Virus record (IMG/VR): IMGVR_UViG_3300040808_002675
Span: 1-41,190 of that record
Source: a virus
Length of the DNA: 41,190 bases
Direction: 5' to 3' (one strand)
Part shown: in pieces, positions 8,601 to 18,700 of the stretch
Layout: each line of letters opens with the position of its first letter
How positions within the stretch are numbered: the stretch's first letter is position 1
The notes under the pieces: model-generated
What the model was told of the DNA's origin: nothing
What the model saw: only the letters and a program-made list of their open reading frames with translations
The model's database searches: none
Made by a program: the position numbers and the translations under genes

Positions 8601-9418
8601 CTACATCTAATGCAGATTTAGAATTACGTGCTAGTGGAACTGGAGTAGTTGTAGTAGACGATTTATCATTTGATGACTATACAATTTCAAGCACAAATGA
8701 TATTATTTTATCACCTACAAGTTCATATGTACAAGTAGATACAACAGGTGCAATTAAATTACCTTCAGGTGATACAGCAAGTCGTCCTACTCCAGAGTCT
8801 GGTTTAATTAGATATAACACTGATAAAAATGCATTTGAAGGTTATAATGGAAGTTATTGGATTAGATTTAGTGGCGTTATAGATTTAGATGAAGACACAC
8901 AGGTTACAGCAGAAATTACTCCGGGTGCAAATGATAATATAATTAGATTTGATACATCTGGCACAACTGTTGTAACTATAGATGAAAATAGACTTACTGC
9001 ACCTAGGATCACAGTAGATGACATCCAGATAGATACAAATGTGATAAGTACTATAACGACAGATCAAGACTTGTATTTGAATGCACAAGGAACTGGCAAT
9101 GTTAACCTAGAAAACTTTGCATTCAGTGGAAATACTATTACTAACGCAGTAGCTGATAGTGTAACTATTTTCCAAAATACAGGCGATGGTTATGTCAAAA
9201 TTACCGGTACAAATGGTTTTGTTATTCCAGTGGGTAACGACATCAATAGACCTGATATAAATTATACTGAAGTAGGCATGTTGAGATTTAATACAGTTGC
9301 TGGACGTGTTGAAGCTTATGACGGAACAGTTTGGGGATCAGTTGCAGGACAAACAGGTGCTATTTCGAGAATTGATGCTGAAGACATAGCAATTGTAAAC
9401 GCGGTAATACTTGGTTAA
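5690..9418 (+). CDS. Large beta-helix virion protein with inserted LamG-like lectin domain (1242 aa)
   Basis: A paralogue of the 2123-5545 protein: N-terminal 'GPLLKQNLLRQGVDLAFETD' head, fibre repeats ('NTYNLGSNPDTGGARWNDVW', 'ITTTTSNADLELRASGTG'), and a beta-helix starting near residue 223. The helix is interrupted at about residue 432 by roughly 300 extra residues. The core of that insert (about 520-683) is a LamG/concanavalin-like domain: 'GDFTIEFWVYL', 'STWHHIALTKEGTSTKLFVDG', 'PLFIGADF', 'GFFDDLRI'. The beta-helix resumes with 'VRMIGSACVYGNYGIYG'. A 'VRYNSVDHRGDFRVGDLFYV' module and an RYNT module ('RPTPESGLIRYNTDKNAFEGY') follow. GAGGAG gives a strong ribosome-binding site. It is likely a carbohydrate-binding fibre or baseplate appendage; the role is inferred from domains. 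Confidence 0.7.
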   Translation: MAVGRISGPLLKQNLLRQGVDLAFETDLLYLDVNNQRIGVNNSSPQFDLDVGGTTRSTLLEITNFADIGQINITDNTISTSASVLALGTGDNVVYQNRLTIDSLDLEGNAIKSNESNANIELRPNGTGSVEVYSDLNVTGDIYATGNITADGTIRIGDANTDEIVFNSEINSNIVPAQNNTYNLGSNPDTGGARWNDVWVKNANFDAIESDAIEADGIDLVLRQGNIIYVAENGDDTYSGTHQNDPFASVKHALSQAVSGDTIYIYPGVYTEEFPMTVPTGVTVTGKSLRSVTIQPTVGTNDQDAFLLNGECTVEDITVANFYYNVGANTGHAFRFAPGMTVTSRSPYIRNITVITSGSTTTAEDPRGFNTGDAGRGAYLDGSVVGPGSRDVGGLFHAATFITPGVDAVTFTNGVRVEWLNSFTYFANIGVHCLDGTAGKASDGKTALRVDDVTGTFSPGDFITYYDNDGVTVIANGLIETVDADGKIFIDGKSTGFELPRERIGKIPVGYGNAVLDTTNKKYGTASLSIDGDGYVGVASQNDFGFGTGDFTIEFWVYLNSVAAVDQMLVDLRAGVGTDIAPVVYTNGGNIYYYTDSADRITGGTALTVSTWHHIALTKEGTSTKLFVDGTQVGSTYTDNNNYGTAKPLFIGADFDGNNAVNGFFDDLRIQKGNAQYTNNFTAPITTVYSTQDTVILLRFNGDDSTVSFTDETIQSQDIRSTSGATATEFTLVDYTDFGAEVRMIGSACVYGNYGIYGSGPGVIVYAIGQNLAYIGNGKEVTNDPTTVIQGNEVVELNGAKVRYNSVDHRGDFRVGDLFYVNQEDGTVSFTAANFNVDTDTGLTFTDGVNTTTILATGIDTGNWRISGNTIETLSGDANFDSSSEQINLNNNVNITGNLDVTGNITIGGDITIGDEATDSIEIIAGINSNIVPSEDSTYTLGTPSLRWKNLYANIVNVDDIKITNNYITTTTSNADLELRASGTGVVVVDDLSFDDYTISSTNDIILSPTSSYVQVDTTGAIKLPSGDTASRPTPESGLIRYNTDKNAFEGYNGSYWIRFSGVIDLDEDTQVTAEITPGANDNIIRFDTSGTTVVTIDENRLTAPRITVDDIQIDTNVISTITTDQDLYLNAQGTGNVNLENFAFSGNTITNAVADSVTIFQNTGDGYVKITGTNGFVIPVGNDINRPDINYTEVGMLRFNTVAGRVEAYDGTVWGSVAGQTGAISRIDAEDIAIVNAVILG
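6985..7910 (+). other. LamG-like domain insertion in a beta-helix protein
   Basis: Aligning this gene with its paralogue by eye, both share 'GVRVEWLNSFTYFAN' before and a 'SIGSANVYGN'/'MIGSACVYGN' element after, but here about 300 residues intervene where the paralogue has about 30. The insert contains a full LamG-like strand pattern (about 7250-7740) flanked by short beta-rich linkers. LamG/Laminin_G_3 domains bind glycans or proteins; the ligand here is unknown. Confidence 0.6.
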
Positions 9419-9430
9419 GGATAGATAGAG

Positions 9431-9760
9431 ATGGCAACATTTTTTAGAAATACAGTAATTAAAAACGTAGGAACAAAACCTGTTGAAGTTGCAGCAACTA
9501 CTGCTTCTAGCAGATTTACGGTAATTGGTTTAAGTTGTACAAATTTAACACAAGACTTTGTGTATGTAAGCGTTTTGCTTGAAGATAATACTAGTAATAC
9601 TGGATTTTACTTGAAAGATACATTAGTTCCAGCAAACACAAGTTTGCGAGCAGTGCAGCAAGGCGAAAAATTAATCGTTGCACCTGAAAATAAATTACTA
9701 GTACAATCAAACATAAATGATTCAATAGATGTAATAATAAGTTACGTAGAAATAACATAA
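9431..9760 (+). CDS. Small beta-sandwich-like virion protein (109 aa)
   Basis: Similar in size and strand pattern to the products of 1222-1581 and 22811-23131: 'SRFTVIGLSCTNLTQDFVYVSVLLED', 'VPANTSLRAVQQGEKLIVAPENKLLVQS', and a final 'VIISYVEIT' strand. No catalytic or membrane motif is present. The AAGGA ribosome-binding site (9417-9421) overlaps the stop of the upstream fibre gene. Its repeated pairing with a giant fibre gene suggests a cap, adaptor or trimerisation partner for the fibres, but that is inference only. Confidence 0.6.
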   Translation: MATFFRNTVIKNVGTKPVEVAATTASSRFTVIGLSCTNLTQDFVYVSVLLEDNTSNTGFYLKDTLVPANTSLRAVQQGEKLIVAPENKLLVQSNINDSIDVIISYVEIT

Positions 9761-9769
9761 GGATTTAAA

Positions 9770-10195
9770 ATGACACACTATGTAGGAAATACACCACAAG
9801 ATGTTTTAGCAGGATTTATTAAACGTTATTTTTACGGATTGCGTAGAAATATTGACGGAGAACTTTACTTAGTTAGAACTGATCAGTTATCTATATCAGA
9901 CGGCAATAGTGTTGTAATTAATGATATAGGCGAAGCAGAAGATAGTTTTCCTGATTTTGAAGAAGGTATCGATTTTTTAGATGGAATAGATGAAGATCAT
10001 AACGTAGTATATGAAAATTTAAGATATCCACAAATTAAGTGGGAAGGCAGAAGCATTACTTACTTTATTGACGAAACTACTGGTGAATTTATTTTAAGAG
10101 TTTCTGAAGGTTATGATTTTCCAGAGGATATATCAAGTCCTGCATATGGCGAAGGCAAAGACGATGAAGTATTGCCTAACACAGTAGGATATTAA
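9770..10195 (+). CDS. Hypothetical virion-region protein (141 aa), acidic
   Basis: Not recognised at family level. It is a strongly acidic protein: the central and C-terminal parts are rich in Asp/Glu ('DSFPDFEEGIDFLDGIDEDH', 'GEGKDDEVLP'). The N-terminal half has a basic amphipathic start ('GFIKRYFYGLRRN') followed by beta-like segments. It is translated from an AAGGA site overlapping the previous stop, 9 nt between genes, and is followed 10 nt later by the 1838-aa protein, so it belongs to the same late transcript. A structural or assembly role is likely from position alone. Confidence 0.55.
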   Translation: MTHYVGNTPQDVLAGFIKRYFYGLRRNIDGELYLVRTDQLSISDGNSVVINDIGEAEDSFPDFEEGIDFLDGIDEDHNVVYENLRYPQIKWEGRSITYFIDETTGEFILRVSEGYDFPEDISSPAYGEGKDDEVLPNTVGY

Positions 10196-10205
10196 GGGGT
10201 TATAG

Positions 10206-13200
10206 ATGGCAGAGTTTAAGTTAGACCGTTTTAAATACAACTGGAGAGGTGATTGGAATCCAGGCACAGTTTACAACAGAGATGATGTTGTACGTGTAGG
10301 TGGTAGAAGCTATGTATGTTTGGCAGGACACACTGCTGATGCTGTATTCCGTACTGATTTAGATTATGTACTACCGGGTTCAACACCTCCGTTACCACAG
10401 CCTAAATGGGTATCAATGACTGAAAGTAATACATTCAAAGGAGAATGGAGTACATCTTCAGATTACGATTTAGGTGATATAATATTTAAAGATGGATCAT
10501 TATGGGTTTGTACAACAAATCATGTAGCAACAACATTCCACGATGATTTTGCATATTGGACTGCTTATGCAAGCCATATTGTATATAAAACTGATTGGCA
10601 AAGCAGCACAGGATACGGACCAGGTGCTCTAGTAAAGTATAACGGTATTACTTATAAATGTATTGTAGCTCACGAATCACAAGGTATATTAGAATTAGAC
10701 GCAGAAAAATGGTCTGTATTTCATGATGGTATACAATATAGAAATTCATGGTTACCTACAACACAATATAGAAAAAATGATCTAGTAAAATACGGACCTA
10801 CTATGTTCCGTTGTACAGAAACTCACCAAAGTGGTGCAATAGCTTTGGATACTACAAAATTTAGTGTAGAATTTCCAGGGTTTAGTTTCGACGGTGAATG
10901 GGATTCAGAAACATACTATCAAATAGGAGATTCAGTAAGTTACGGTGGCTTTGAATATTATGCTGTAGCAAACAATCAAGGAGTTCAACCTGACGATAGT
11001 AGTTCTTGGATACAATTAACTTTTAGTTTTAATTTCAAAGGCCCTTACGATGTAAATGAGAATTATAAACCGGGTGATGTTACACAACGTGGCGGTAATT
11101 TATATGTAAATCTATCAGAAGTTGCATCAGGTGACGGATCGTCAAATGATTTATTAGATCCTACAGTATGGGAATTACTAAAGCCTGGAGTAAAATGGAA
11201 TAATGTTTGGCAACAGCCTATTCAATATTATATAGGAGACCTTGTATATTTCAAGGGAAGTACATTTAAATGTGTAGAAGCACATATTTCTACACAAAAT
11301 AATTTTCCGGGTGATAACGGAAGTGGATTTAATTATTGGGAACTGTATGTAGAAGCAATTGAACAAGCCGGTCTTCAAAATAAGGGTGACCTTTTAACTT
11401 ACGGTCTAAATAGAACAGAAGTAGGTGACGGATCTACAAGAGGTCCTACTAATTTACCTATAGGTAATGCAGAAGAATATCTATCGATAAATTCTGATCA
11501 AGAATTATATTATAGAAACTTTACATGGGATAGTGATGTAATATATGTTGCATTGCACGGCGTAGATGCAGAAGGTTATGGATTAAGTTCAGAAAAACCA
11601 TTTAGAACAGTGCAGTATGCTAGTGAGTATGTTTATTGGAACTACACACCTCTTACTCCTGTAAAAATTAAAATTAGTACAGGAAGATATGAAGAAGTTT
11701 TACCGATAACTGTACCTGCAGGTACAACAGTTATGGGAGATGAATTAAGAAGTACTACTGTTTTTGCAGCACCCGCTGATCCACAATATGAAGCAGACTG
11801 GGACTTTACCCTAGATGCTCTTGTGAGATTAAAAGAAGTACTTCCACAAGTATGTCAAAACGTTATTATAGAACCTACTGAAGGTAATGAAGCAGAACAA
11901 CAAGTTACAGATAATCCTGACTCAGGAGCATTAGCAGATGCTGGCGGATATGATGTTCCTATAGACGATGTAGCAAATTATATTAATTTTAGAGTTGCAA
12001 ATGGCGATACAGATGCAGTAATCTCGGGAGATTACTTACCATCAATTGATCAAGACAGAATTAATGCTAGCGCCTGTATTTTACTAAATCTAAATTTTTT
12101 AGTAGAAGAAATGGTAGCATGGCGCCTGTTTAGTGATATAACATTTGATAGAGACAGATTTAGAAGAGATTGTAAACAATGGATAAGATCTGTAGCAGAA
12201 GACATATTATACACTGGTAATTTCAGAACTATTAGATCTGGAGAAGTTTATGTAAACAGAGTATTAGGTAGCCAGTTAGAAGCGAATATGTTTTATGCAA
12301 GAGATACCACTACTTTTAGAAGTATGACAGTGGACGGCTTAAATGGAAGATTAAATCCTCCAGGTGTTTTTGAAATCTTTCAACGCCCTACCGGAGGAGC
12401 GTACATAAGCTTAGATCCAGGAGCAGGCCCAGATGATCAACGTGTATGGATTAACAACCGTTCTCCTTACATGCAAGGTATAACAACATTAGGAACTAAC
12501 GCCATTGGTAAAAAAGTAGACGGTGCACTCCACAACGGGGGCAATAAGTCAATGACATCAAATGACTTTACACAAGTTATTAGTGATGGTATCGGTGCCT
12601 GGGTTTTAAATGGTGGTAGAGCAGAACTTGTTTCAGTCTTTACATACTATGCACAAATTGGATACTTAGCAGAGGATGGTGGAATTATACGTGCAACAAA
12701 TGGTAACAACTCTTATGGTAGCTTTGGATCAGTTGCTATAGGGATTGACCCTAACGAAACTCCTCAAGTAGCAGAAGTTTTCAACAGAGACAACGAAGCT
12801 ATTGTATCTGCAGTTTATGCAGGCGAATTCCAAGACGAAATCTTCGCATTCGAATATGCACACGCAGGTGAAGAGTATGTAAATTCACATGGTGCATCTG
12901 CGGCACAAGCAGAAATTATTGGTGCAGGCGGTAGTGCAGAAGTTACATTTGATGACACTAGAGACGGCGGAATTTTCCAATCTAGATTGTTAAATGAAGG
13001 TTCGGGTGCTGCTGGAGGTAGCGGTTATACTGTAATTGGTAACAATGCGCAAGCTGGTGACGCAACGAGTATCACACTTGCAACAGCAGATGAAGGCACA
13101 CAGATAGCATATGAAGGTAAAAGAATTTTAATTACAAGTGGCGACGGTACAGGACAGTATGCTATAATTAATACTCTTAATCCTATTACAAAAGTAGCAA

Positions 13201-15722
13201 CAGTAATTAAAGAATCTAACGGTGAAGCAGGATGGGATCATATCCAACCAGGCAACGAGATACAAGCTGCACTTTCAAACAATACTGTTTACAGAATTGA
13301 ACCTAGAATAGAAGTTAGTGATCCGGGATTTGCTGTAGAAGTTGCAGACTTACCTTCAGCTAGAAACTGGAAAGATCTTACACATGGACAAACTACAGAA
13401 CTATTTGAAGGAATTGTAGGAGGTTTTGGTACTGGAGATACAGACGAATCAGTAGAATTAGCTGCTGCTACGTTTGATATTCTTAGAACAGGATCTCAGT
13501 ATGAAGCAACTATTGTAACCGGCGGCGCTGGCTATGCAATCGGAGATCAAATTACAATACTTGGAACAAGTTTAGGCGGTAATACTCCTGATAATGATTG
13601 TACAATTATAGTTACAGCAAACACAGATGACAGTACTAACGCAATTACAGGTGTCACTACAACAGGCGTAGGTTTATCTGGTATATTTACTGCGGTAGCT
13701 TTACCTAATTTTATTGCCTATAGTACAGATGGATTAAATTGGACTGAAACTTTTATTACACAAACAGCAAACTGGACTAAGATTGTAAATGGTAATGATA
13801 AATTTGTTATGATTTCCGATGATACAACTTTTGTTGCTACATCACTAAACGGTATAGATTGGAATATTGGTAGTTTTCCAATCACAGAAACATTTACAGA
13901 TATTACATTCGGCGACGGCAAATTTGTAGTTATTGCAGAAAATACAAATACTGTGCTAGTAAGTACTGACGGAGAAAATTGGACACAAGAAACTATCCCA
14001 GACGATACGCTAGGCGATAGTACAGCAAGCCAGTGGGTAAAAATTACACACGGTGCTGGAAGATTTGTTGCTATTGCAGGCAATGACAGAGGTGTTGCAT
14101 ATTCAGATGATGCAGAAACATGGACAAGAGTTGACAATGGTTTACCTGTATCACTAGCCCAAGAACCGTGGGTAAGTTTAACATATGGTAGAAATATTTT
14201 CTTTGCAGTTTCGCAAAATGGTAGTACGGCTTATAGTATCGATAGAGGCGAAACATGGGCAGTAGGTAATGATATGCCTAAAGAAGATGGTTCAACAACA
14301 ATGGTTTGGAACAATGTCAAATACTTAAACGGTATTTGGTGGGGTATTTGTAATACAGGTGGTCAGATCATTGGCTCAGACCCGACACCGCCTCTAGGAC
14401 AAACAAGATACTGTGCAACATCAACAGATGCATTTAATTGGACCGATAGACAATTTATTGCAACTAGAAATTATACTGCAATCGGGTATGCTACAATTAA
14501 CAACGAACCGGCATATGTTGCTCTTGGTGATCTAGAAACAATCAACGCAGTTGCAGTTGTAAAAACAGGTGCAAAAGCTAAATTTAGAGCAGTAGTTACA
14601 GGATCGCAAATAAGCGAAATGAAAATTTGGGATCCAGGTAGCGGTTATATCAAAGATGGTATCAATAATCCTACACTTACAATTACTGATAGTAGCGAAG
14701 TTGCAGTAGTATTATATGATCTTAGAATAGGAAATGGAGTATTATCGCAACCTTCTTTTGTAAATAGAGGTATCGGTTATAGAACATCTAGCACAACTGT
14801 TACAATTAGTGGCGACGGATTTGCTGATATTATACCTGAGTCTAATTTTGTTACACTTAGAGGTGTGTCAGTATTACCTGGACCAGGAGCCCAGCTAAGA
14901 TTTGACAGCATCGGTGATCCAGAAACTGCTGACGAAACTGATAAAAAGATCTTTACAGTTTCAACAATTACAGATTTAGGAGACGATGGACTAAATGGTG
15001 GAACTAGATTGGTTAGATTTAGAATAACACCTAAATTAAATATTGAAGATAGTTTAGAAACTGGAACTAGTGTTGAAATTCGAGAACAATACTCGCAGTG
15101 TAGAATTACAGGTCACGATTATTTAGATATTGGCACAGGTAATTTCTTAGAAACAAATTATCCTGATATATACGCAAGCGGTAACTTCTTTACATATGCT
15201 CCTGAAAATGAAGTATTTGAAGACGGTGGCGGACGAGTATTCTATACAAGTACAGACCAAGACGGTAACTTTAGAGCTGGCGAACTGTTTAGTGTTGAAC
15301 AGGCAACAGGTATTGTGACAATTAGTGCAGAATTCTTTGACCTAGACGGTCTTAGCGAACTTGCACTCGGTGGCGTGAGACTAGGTGGTTCTGGTACTGT
15401 TATTAGAGAATTTAGTACAGACGTTACATTTACTGAAGATTCTAATAATGTTATTCCTACACAGAGAGCTATCATTACATTCTTTACTAATAGACTAAGT
15501 CAAGGTGGTTCTGAAATTGCTACAAACAATTTACAAGCTGGACAGGTCTTAATAGGTACTGAAGAAAATAGAATTGATGTAACAGAAGGCGAATTGTTAT
15601 TTCCTAAAATGATGTTGTTTGATGGACAAGACGAATTAGGAGCTCCAACAACAATTCAAGGATCCATGCTAGCACAAACATACTTTACTAGAAGTGCGTT
15701 TGATGACGATAGTATGCAATAA
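10206..15722 (+). CDS. Giant modular virion/tail-fibre protein (1838 aa)
   Basis: Domain order: (1) residues about 5-390, seven CBM5/12-like repeats of about 50 aa ('W....Y..GD.V...G..Y.C...H'). (2) About 440-520, beta-helix entry ('VIYVALHGVDAEGYG', 'GRYEEVLPITVPAGT'). (3) About 620-700, one copy of a helical C..D module ('FRRDCKQWIRSVAEDILYTG'). (4) About 735-850, a conserved core ('AYISLDPGAGPDDQRVWI', 'NDFTQVISDGIGAWVLNGG'). (5) About 1160-1420, Asp-box-like repeats ('STDGENWT', 'SDDAETWT', 'SIDRGETW') suggesting a beta-propeller. (6) C-terminal 'GHDYLDIGTGNFLETNYPD' and 'YTSTDQDGNFRAGELFSVEQ' modules. AAGGGG overlaps the preceding stop. It is a paralogue of the next gene. It is probably a glycan-binding appendage; no hydrolase active site was identified. 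Confidence 0.7.
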   Translation: MAEFKLDRFKYNWRGDWNPGTVYNRDDVVRVGGRSYVCLAGHTADAVFRTDLDYVLPGSTPPLPQPKWVSMTESNTFKGEWSTSSDYDLGDIIFKDGSLWVCTTNHVATTFHDDFAYWTAYASHIVYKTDWQSSTGYGPGALVKYNGITYKCIVAHESQGILELDAEKWSVFHDGIQYRNSWLPTTQYRKNDLVKYGPTMFRCTETHQSGAIALDTTKFSVEFPGFSFDGEWDSETYYQIGDSVSYGGFEYYAVANNQGVQPDDSSSWIQLTFSFNFKGPYDVNENYKPGDVTQRGGNLYVNLSEVASGDGSSNDLLDPTVWELLKPGVKWNNVWQQPIQYYIGDLVYFKGSTFKCVEAHISTQNNFPGDNGSGFNYWELYVEAIEQAGLQNKGDLLTYGLNRTEVGDGSTRGPTNLPIGNAEEYLSINSDQELYYRNFTWDSDVIYVALHGVDAEGYGLSSEKPFRTVQYASEYVYWNYTPLTPVKIKISTGRYEEVLPITVPAGTTVMGDELRSTTVFAAPADPQYEADWDFTLDALVRLKEVLPQVCQNVIIEPTEGNEAEQQVTDNPDSGALADAGGYDVPIDDVANYINFRVANGDTDAVISGDYLPSIDQDRINASACILLNLNFLVEEMVAWRLFSDITFDRDRFRRDCKQWIRSVAEDILYTGNFRTIRSGEVYVNRVLGSQLEANMFYARDTTTFRSMTVDGLNGRLNPPGVFEIFQRPTGGAYISLDPGAGPDDQRVWINNRSPYMQGITTLGTNAIGKKVDGALHNGGNKSMTSNDFTQVISDGIGAWVLNGGRAELVSVFTYYAQIGYLAEDGGIIRATNGNNSYGSFGSVAIGIDPNETPQVAEVFNRDNEAIVSAVYAGEFQDEIFAFEYAHAGEEYVNSHGASAAQAEIIGAGGSAEVTFDDTRDGGIFQSRLLNEGSGAAGGSGYTVIGNNAQAGDATSITLATADEGTQIAYEGKRILITSGDGTGQYAIINTLNPITKVATVIKESNGEAGWDHIQPGNEIQAALSNNTVYRIEPRIEVSDPGFAVEVADLPSARNWKDLTHGQTTELFEGIVGGFGTGDTDESVELAAATFDILRTGSQYEATIVTGGAGYAIGDQITILGTSLGGNTPDNDCTIIVTANTDDSTNAITGVTTTGVGLSGIFTAVALPNFIAYSTDGLNWTETFITQTANWTKIVNGNDKFVMISDDTTFVATSLNGIDWNIGSFPITETFTDITFGDGKFVVIAENTNTVLVSTDGENWTQETIPDDTLGDSTASQWVKITHGAGRFVAIAGNDRGVAYSDDAETWTRVDNGLPVSLAQEPWVSLTYGRNIFFAVSQNGSTAYSIDRGETWAVGNDMPKEDGSTTMVWNNVKYLNGIWWGICNTGGQIIGSDPTPPLGQTRYCATSTDAFNWTDRQFIATRNYTAIGYATINNEPAYVALGDLETINAVAVVKTGAKAKFRAVVTGSQISEMKIWDPGSGYIKDGINNPTLTITDSSEVAVVLYDLRIGNGVLSQPSFVNRGIGYRTSSTTVTISGDGFADIIPESNFVTLRGVSVLPGPGAQLRFDSIGDPETADETDKKIFTVSTITDLGDDGLNGGTRLVRFRITPKLNIEDSLETGTSVEIREQYSQCRITGHDYLDIGTGNFLETNYPDIYASGNFFTYAPENEVFEDGGGRVFYTSTDQDGNFRAGELFSVEQATGIVTISAEFFDLDGLSELALGGVRLGGSGTVIREFSTDVTFTEDSNNVIPTQRAIITFFTNRLSQGGSEIATNNLQAGQVLIGTEENRIDVTEGELLFPKMMLFDGQDELGAPTTIQGSMLAQTYFTRSAFDDDSMQ
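10224..11370 (+). repeat. Seven tandem CBM5/12-like protein repeats
   Basis: Seven units of about 50 codons, each with an aromatic 'W', 'Y..GD.V.Y' and 'Y.C...H' signature: YNWRGDW, FKGEWSTSSDY, YKTDWQSSTGY, YRNSWLPTTQY, FDGEWDSETYY, FKGPYDVNENY, WNNVWQQPIQY. This is the pattern of ChtBD3/CBM5-12 carbohydrate-binding modules. The fifth and sixth copies have lost the Cys/His end. Confidence 0.6.
13690..14470 (+). repeat. Asp-box (BNR-like) repeats, probable beta-propeller
   Basis: Repeats with 'YSTDGLNWTE', 'TSLNGIDWNIG', 'STDGENWTQ', 'SDDAETWTRV', 'SIDRGETWAV' and 'STDAFNWTDR' alternate with 'F..I.FGDGKFV' strands. Asp-boxes (S-x-D-x-G-x-x-W) mark beta-propeller hairpins in sialidases and related proteins. 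No sialidase Arg triad was identified. Confidence 0.55.
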
Positions 15723-15742
15723 AACACGATATAATAAGAAAA

Positions 15743-15750
15743 GATAAATA
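15743..15750 (+). promoter_or_regulatory. T4-type late promoter (GATAAATA)
   Basis: GATAAATA is followed by CTACATACGGAG and the ATG at 15771, the same 20-nt box-to-start spacing as at 2097, 25643 and 36330. It lies in the 48-nt gap between the two giant genes, so the second can be transcribed independently. The assignment rests on consensus and position. Confidence 0.65.
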
Positions 15751-15770
15751 CTACATACGGAGTAAAATAA

Positions 15771-18700
15771 ATGGCAGAATTTAAGTTAGGTAGAATTAGA
15801 TTTGTTTGGAAAGGCGACTGGTCTAATAGCACTAAGTACTTTAGAGACGATGTAATAGCCTATGGCGGTAAAGTATATATTTGTACCATAGGACATACAA
15901 GTGACGCAGATTTCTTTACAGATTTAGATATTGTTCCTCCAAAATGGAACCTTGTAAGTGATGGTCAAACTTATAAAGGAGTTTGGGCACCTGACACATA
16001 TTATGTGTATGATGATATTGTTAGCTATGGTGCAAGACTTTATATTTGTAATACAGTCCATACATCAGATGCTGACGCTGAAGCAGGACTAGAAGCTGAC
16101 TTATCAAAGTGGGATGTTTATGCCGAGGGCTTAGATTGGAAAGGTGACTGGGCAATATCTACACGTTATAGAGTAAATGACCTAGTTAGATACGGAGGTC
16201 AAACTTATGTTTGTAACGCTCTACATACTTCTGCTGCCACAGAAACTCTAGGGTTAGAAGCTAACCAAGGAAATTGGGAAGTATTCAATCCGGGTATTGA
16301 ATACAAAAATACTTGGAATAAACTAACAAGATATAAAGTAAACGATGTAGTAACATATGGTTCTGGTTTATATATTTGTACAACATATCATACTAGTACA
16401 CAAGATTTTCCAACTGACGAAGGTAACTGGGAACAATTTGTACAAGGTTTCCAGTTCGACGGAGAATGGAGCCAAGGTAGAGCTTACCAAAAAGGTGATG
16501 TAGTAAGAAGCGGTGGAAATCAATATATTGCACTTACTAACCACAGAGGCAGCGATCCACAAGCAGATCCGAATAGTGATTGGAGACTGTTTAGTGAAGG
16601 TATTAGATTCGTCGGAGAATGGGGCGAAGATTCTAGTAACATAGAATACAACAAAGGTGAAGTTATCAGCCGTGGGGGATATACATATCTATGTATCGAA
16701 AAGCACAGCGGGTTTGCTCCGCCAAATACAGACTACTGGCAAGAACTTGCAACAGGTTTAAGCTTCAGAGGTAGATGGTTAGATGACCAAGAATATTTCT
16801 TAGGTGATGTTGTAAGATTTGGACAAAACGCATATGTTTGTGTTCAAGGACATATTTCAGAAGGAGATGATTTCTCAACTGAAACACTAACTGAACCAGG
16901 CGGCGGCGCACAAAATTCTCGTCCAGATCAAGACTTAACAGGTACATATTGGAATATTCTTGTAATTGGTAGTGAAACATCTGTTTTAACAACTGACGGC
17001 GACTTAGTTTACTATTCAGGCGCAGGCCCAACAAGACTTCCAATAGGTAACGAAGGACAAATACTAGAAGTTTCGTCTGCAGGTGTTCCTGAATGGACAT
17101 ACTATGGTGTAGCAGAAGATGTGTACTATGTTGCAGAACATGGAACAGACGGGCCAGCACCGTTACATGGACGCACCTTAGATAAGCCTTTTAGAAGTAT
17201 TCGTTATGCTTGCGAACAAGTAGAACATGGAACAAAAAATTCTAATGCAAGAAAACTACTTGAACTAAACAGATTTTTTGTTCAAAGAGAAATAATTGAA
17301 TGGACTGACTATCAAGTTGCAAACGCAGGCGTAGGCGATCTATTTGAAAACTTTGAGTACAACGAAGAAAAATGTTCAAGAGATATGGGTCTTATTGTTG
17401 ACGCATTGGTTTACGATATTACACACGGCGGCAACGTAAAATCAAGAGAAGCTGCACTGTCTTATATAAATGATACTGTAGGTTCTCCATATTTAGGACA
17501 AAAAGAAGAAACAGTTGCTTCAATAAACTATGGGTTACAAGTGATCGAAGCAGTATTAGGTAACACTGATCCAGCAGTAAATTATCAAGTGTTAAACGGT
17601 GACAATTCAACTGCTATAGTAGATCAATACAAAGACGAAAGTTTAGATGTTGAAAATGTTCTAGCAGACATTACATCACTTACTGGAATTATTACTAACG
17701 CAATCACAGCAGGTGTAGCTGATGATATTCCTGCAAGAATACAACGTAGTTCTCTTATTAAAGTTTCAACAGGAAAATATTATGAATTACTTCCTATTAT
17801 TGTTCCAGCAGAAACATGTATACTAGGTGACGAACTTCGTTCAACAAATGTTCAACCTAGAAAAGAAGAAAATACTACTATGGTAGACATTTTCGATAGT
17901 CAGTTTAGCTATAGAGCAATTGAAAGACTAGAAAATATTGCAGCTGATATTGTAAGAGGGGTAGGAGTTACTCCAACAACTGGAAACACAGAAACACAAT
18001 CACAAGAATTTCCTTTCGCTCAAAATGCACAAGCAACAGGTGTTGCCCAAGCACTCAGAACAATTAGAAAAGAAATTGATTTTAGTCTAGGTCAAAAACT
18101 AGAAGCAGTATTGCCAAATCCAGTAGGTTTTGACGATGCTTATGGCAGAGCACGAGACCTAATTAAAATTAACAAAACATTTATTCAATTAGAAGTTTTA
18201 GAATATATTACTAATAACTATCCAAATGTTTATTATAGCAAAACTAAATGTAAACAGGATATAGGATACATTCTCGATGCTATTTCATATGATTTAACTT
18301 ATGGCGGTAACTGGCAATCAGTTAATGCAGGTAATGCATATTTTGCAGGATCAGGCGGATCTTTACAAATTGATACAGAAGAAAAATTAGCAACTATTGC
18401 TGCTTATCAGTACTTGAAAGACATCCTTGCTCCTATTTCAAGAAACATCACAGTGTCACCTACAGAACAAACAACTGAACCACAAATACCAGGTACAGGT
18501 GGTAGTGTAGCAGCAGCTACAGCAGCACAAGATTTAATTGACGATATTATTCAAACAATTAACACAGGTACTGCACCTGCTATTACATATCCAGTTATTA
18601 CAGCTGAATCAGCTGCATTACAAGCAGATAACGCTATACTACTAAGTGGCGGAAATCAAACTACTGTTAAAAATAATGTTATTTCTTTCATTACAACAAA

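Noticed and set aside
13718-14137. Minus-strand open frame of 139 codons inside the 1838-aa fibre gene
   Set aside because: Shadow of the Asp-box repeats on the other strand; Val/Ser/Pro-rich translation without domain pattern or ribosome-binding site. Similar long antisense frames at 20738-21163, 22328-22696 and 23512-24018 were rejected for the same reason.
16368-17610. Minus-strand frames at 16368-16562, 16765-17160 and 17419-17610
   Set aside because: Antisense shadows of CBM-like repeats and helical modules; Leu/His-rich translations with no recognisable features.
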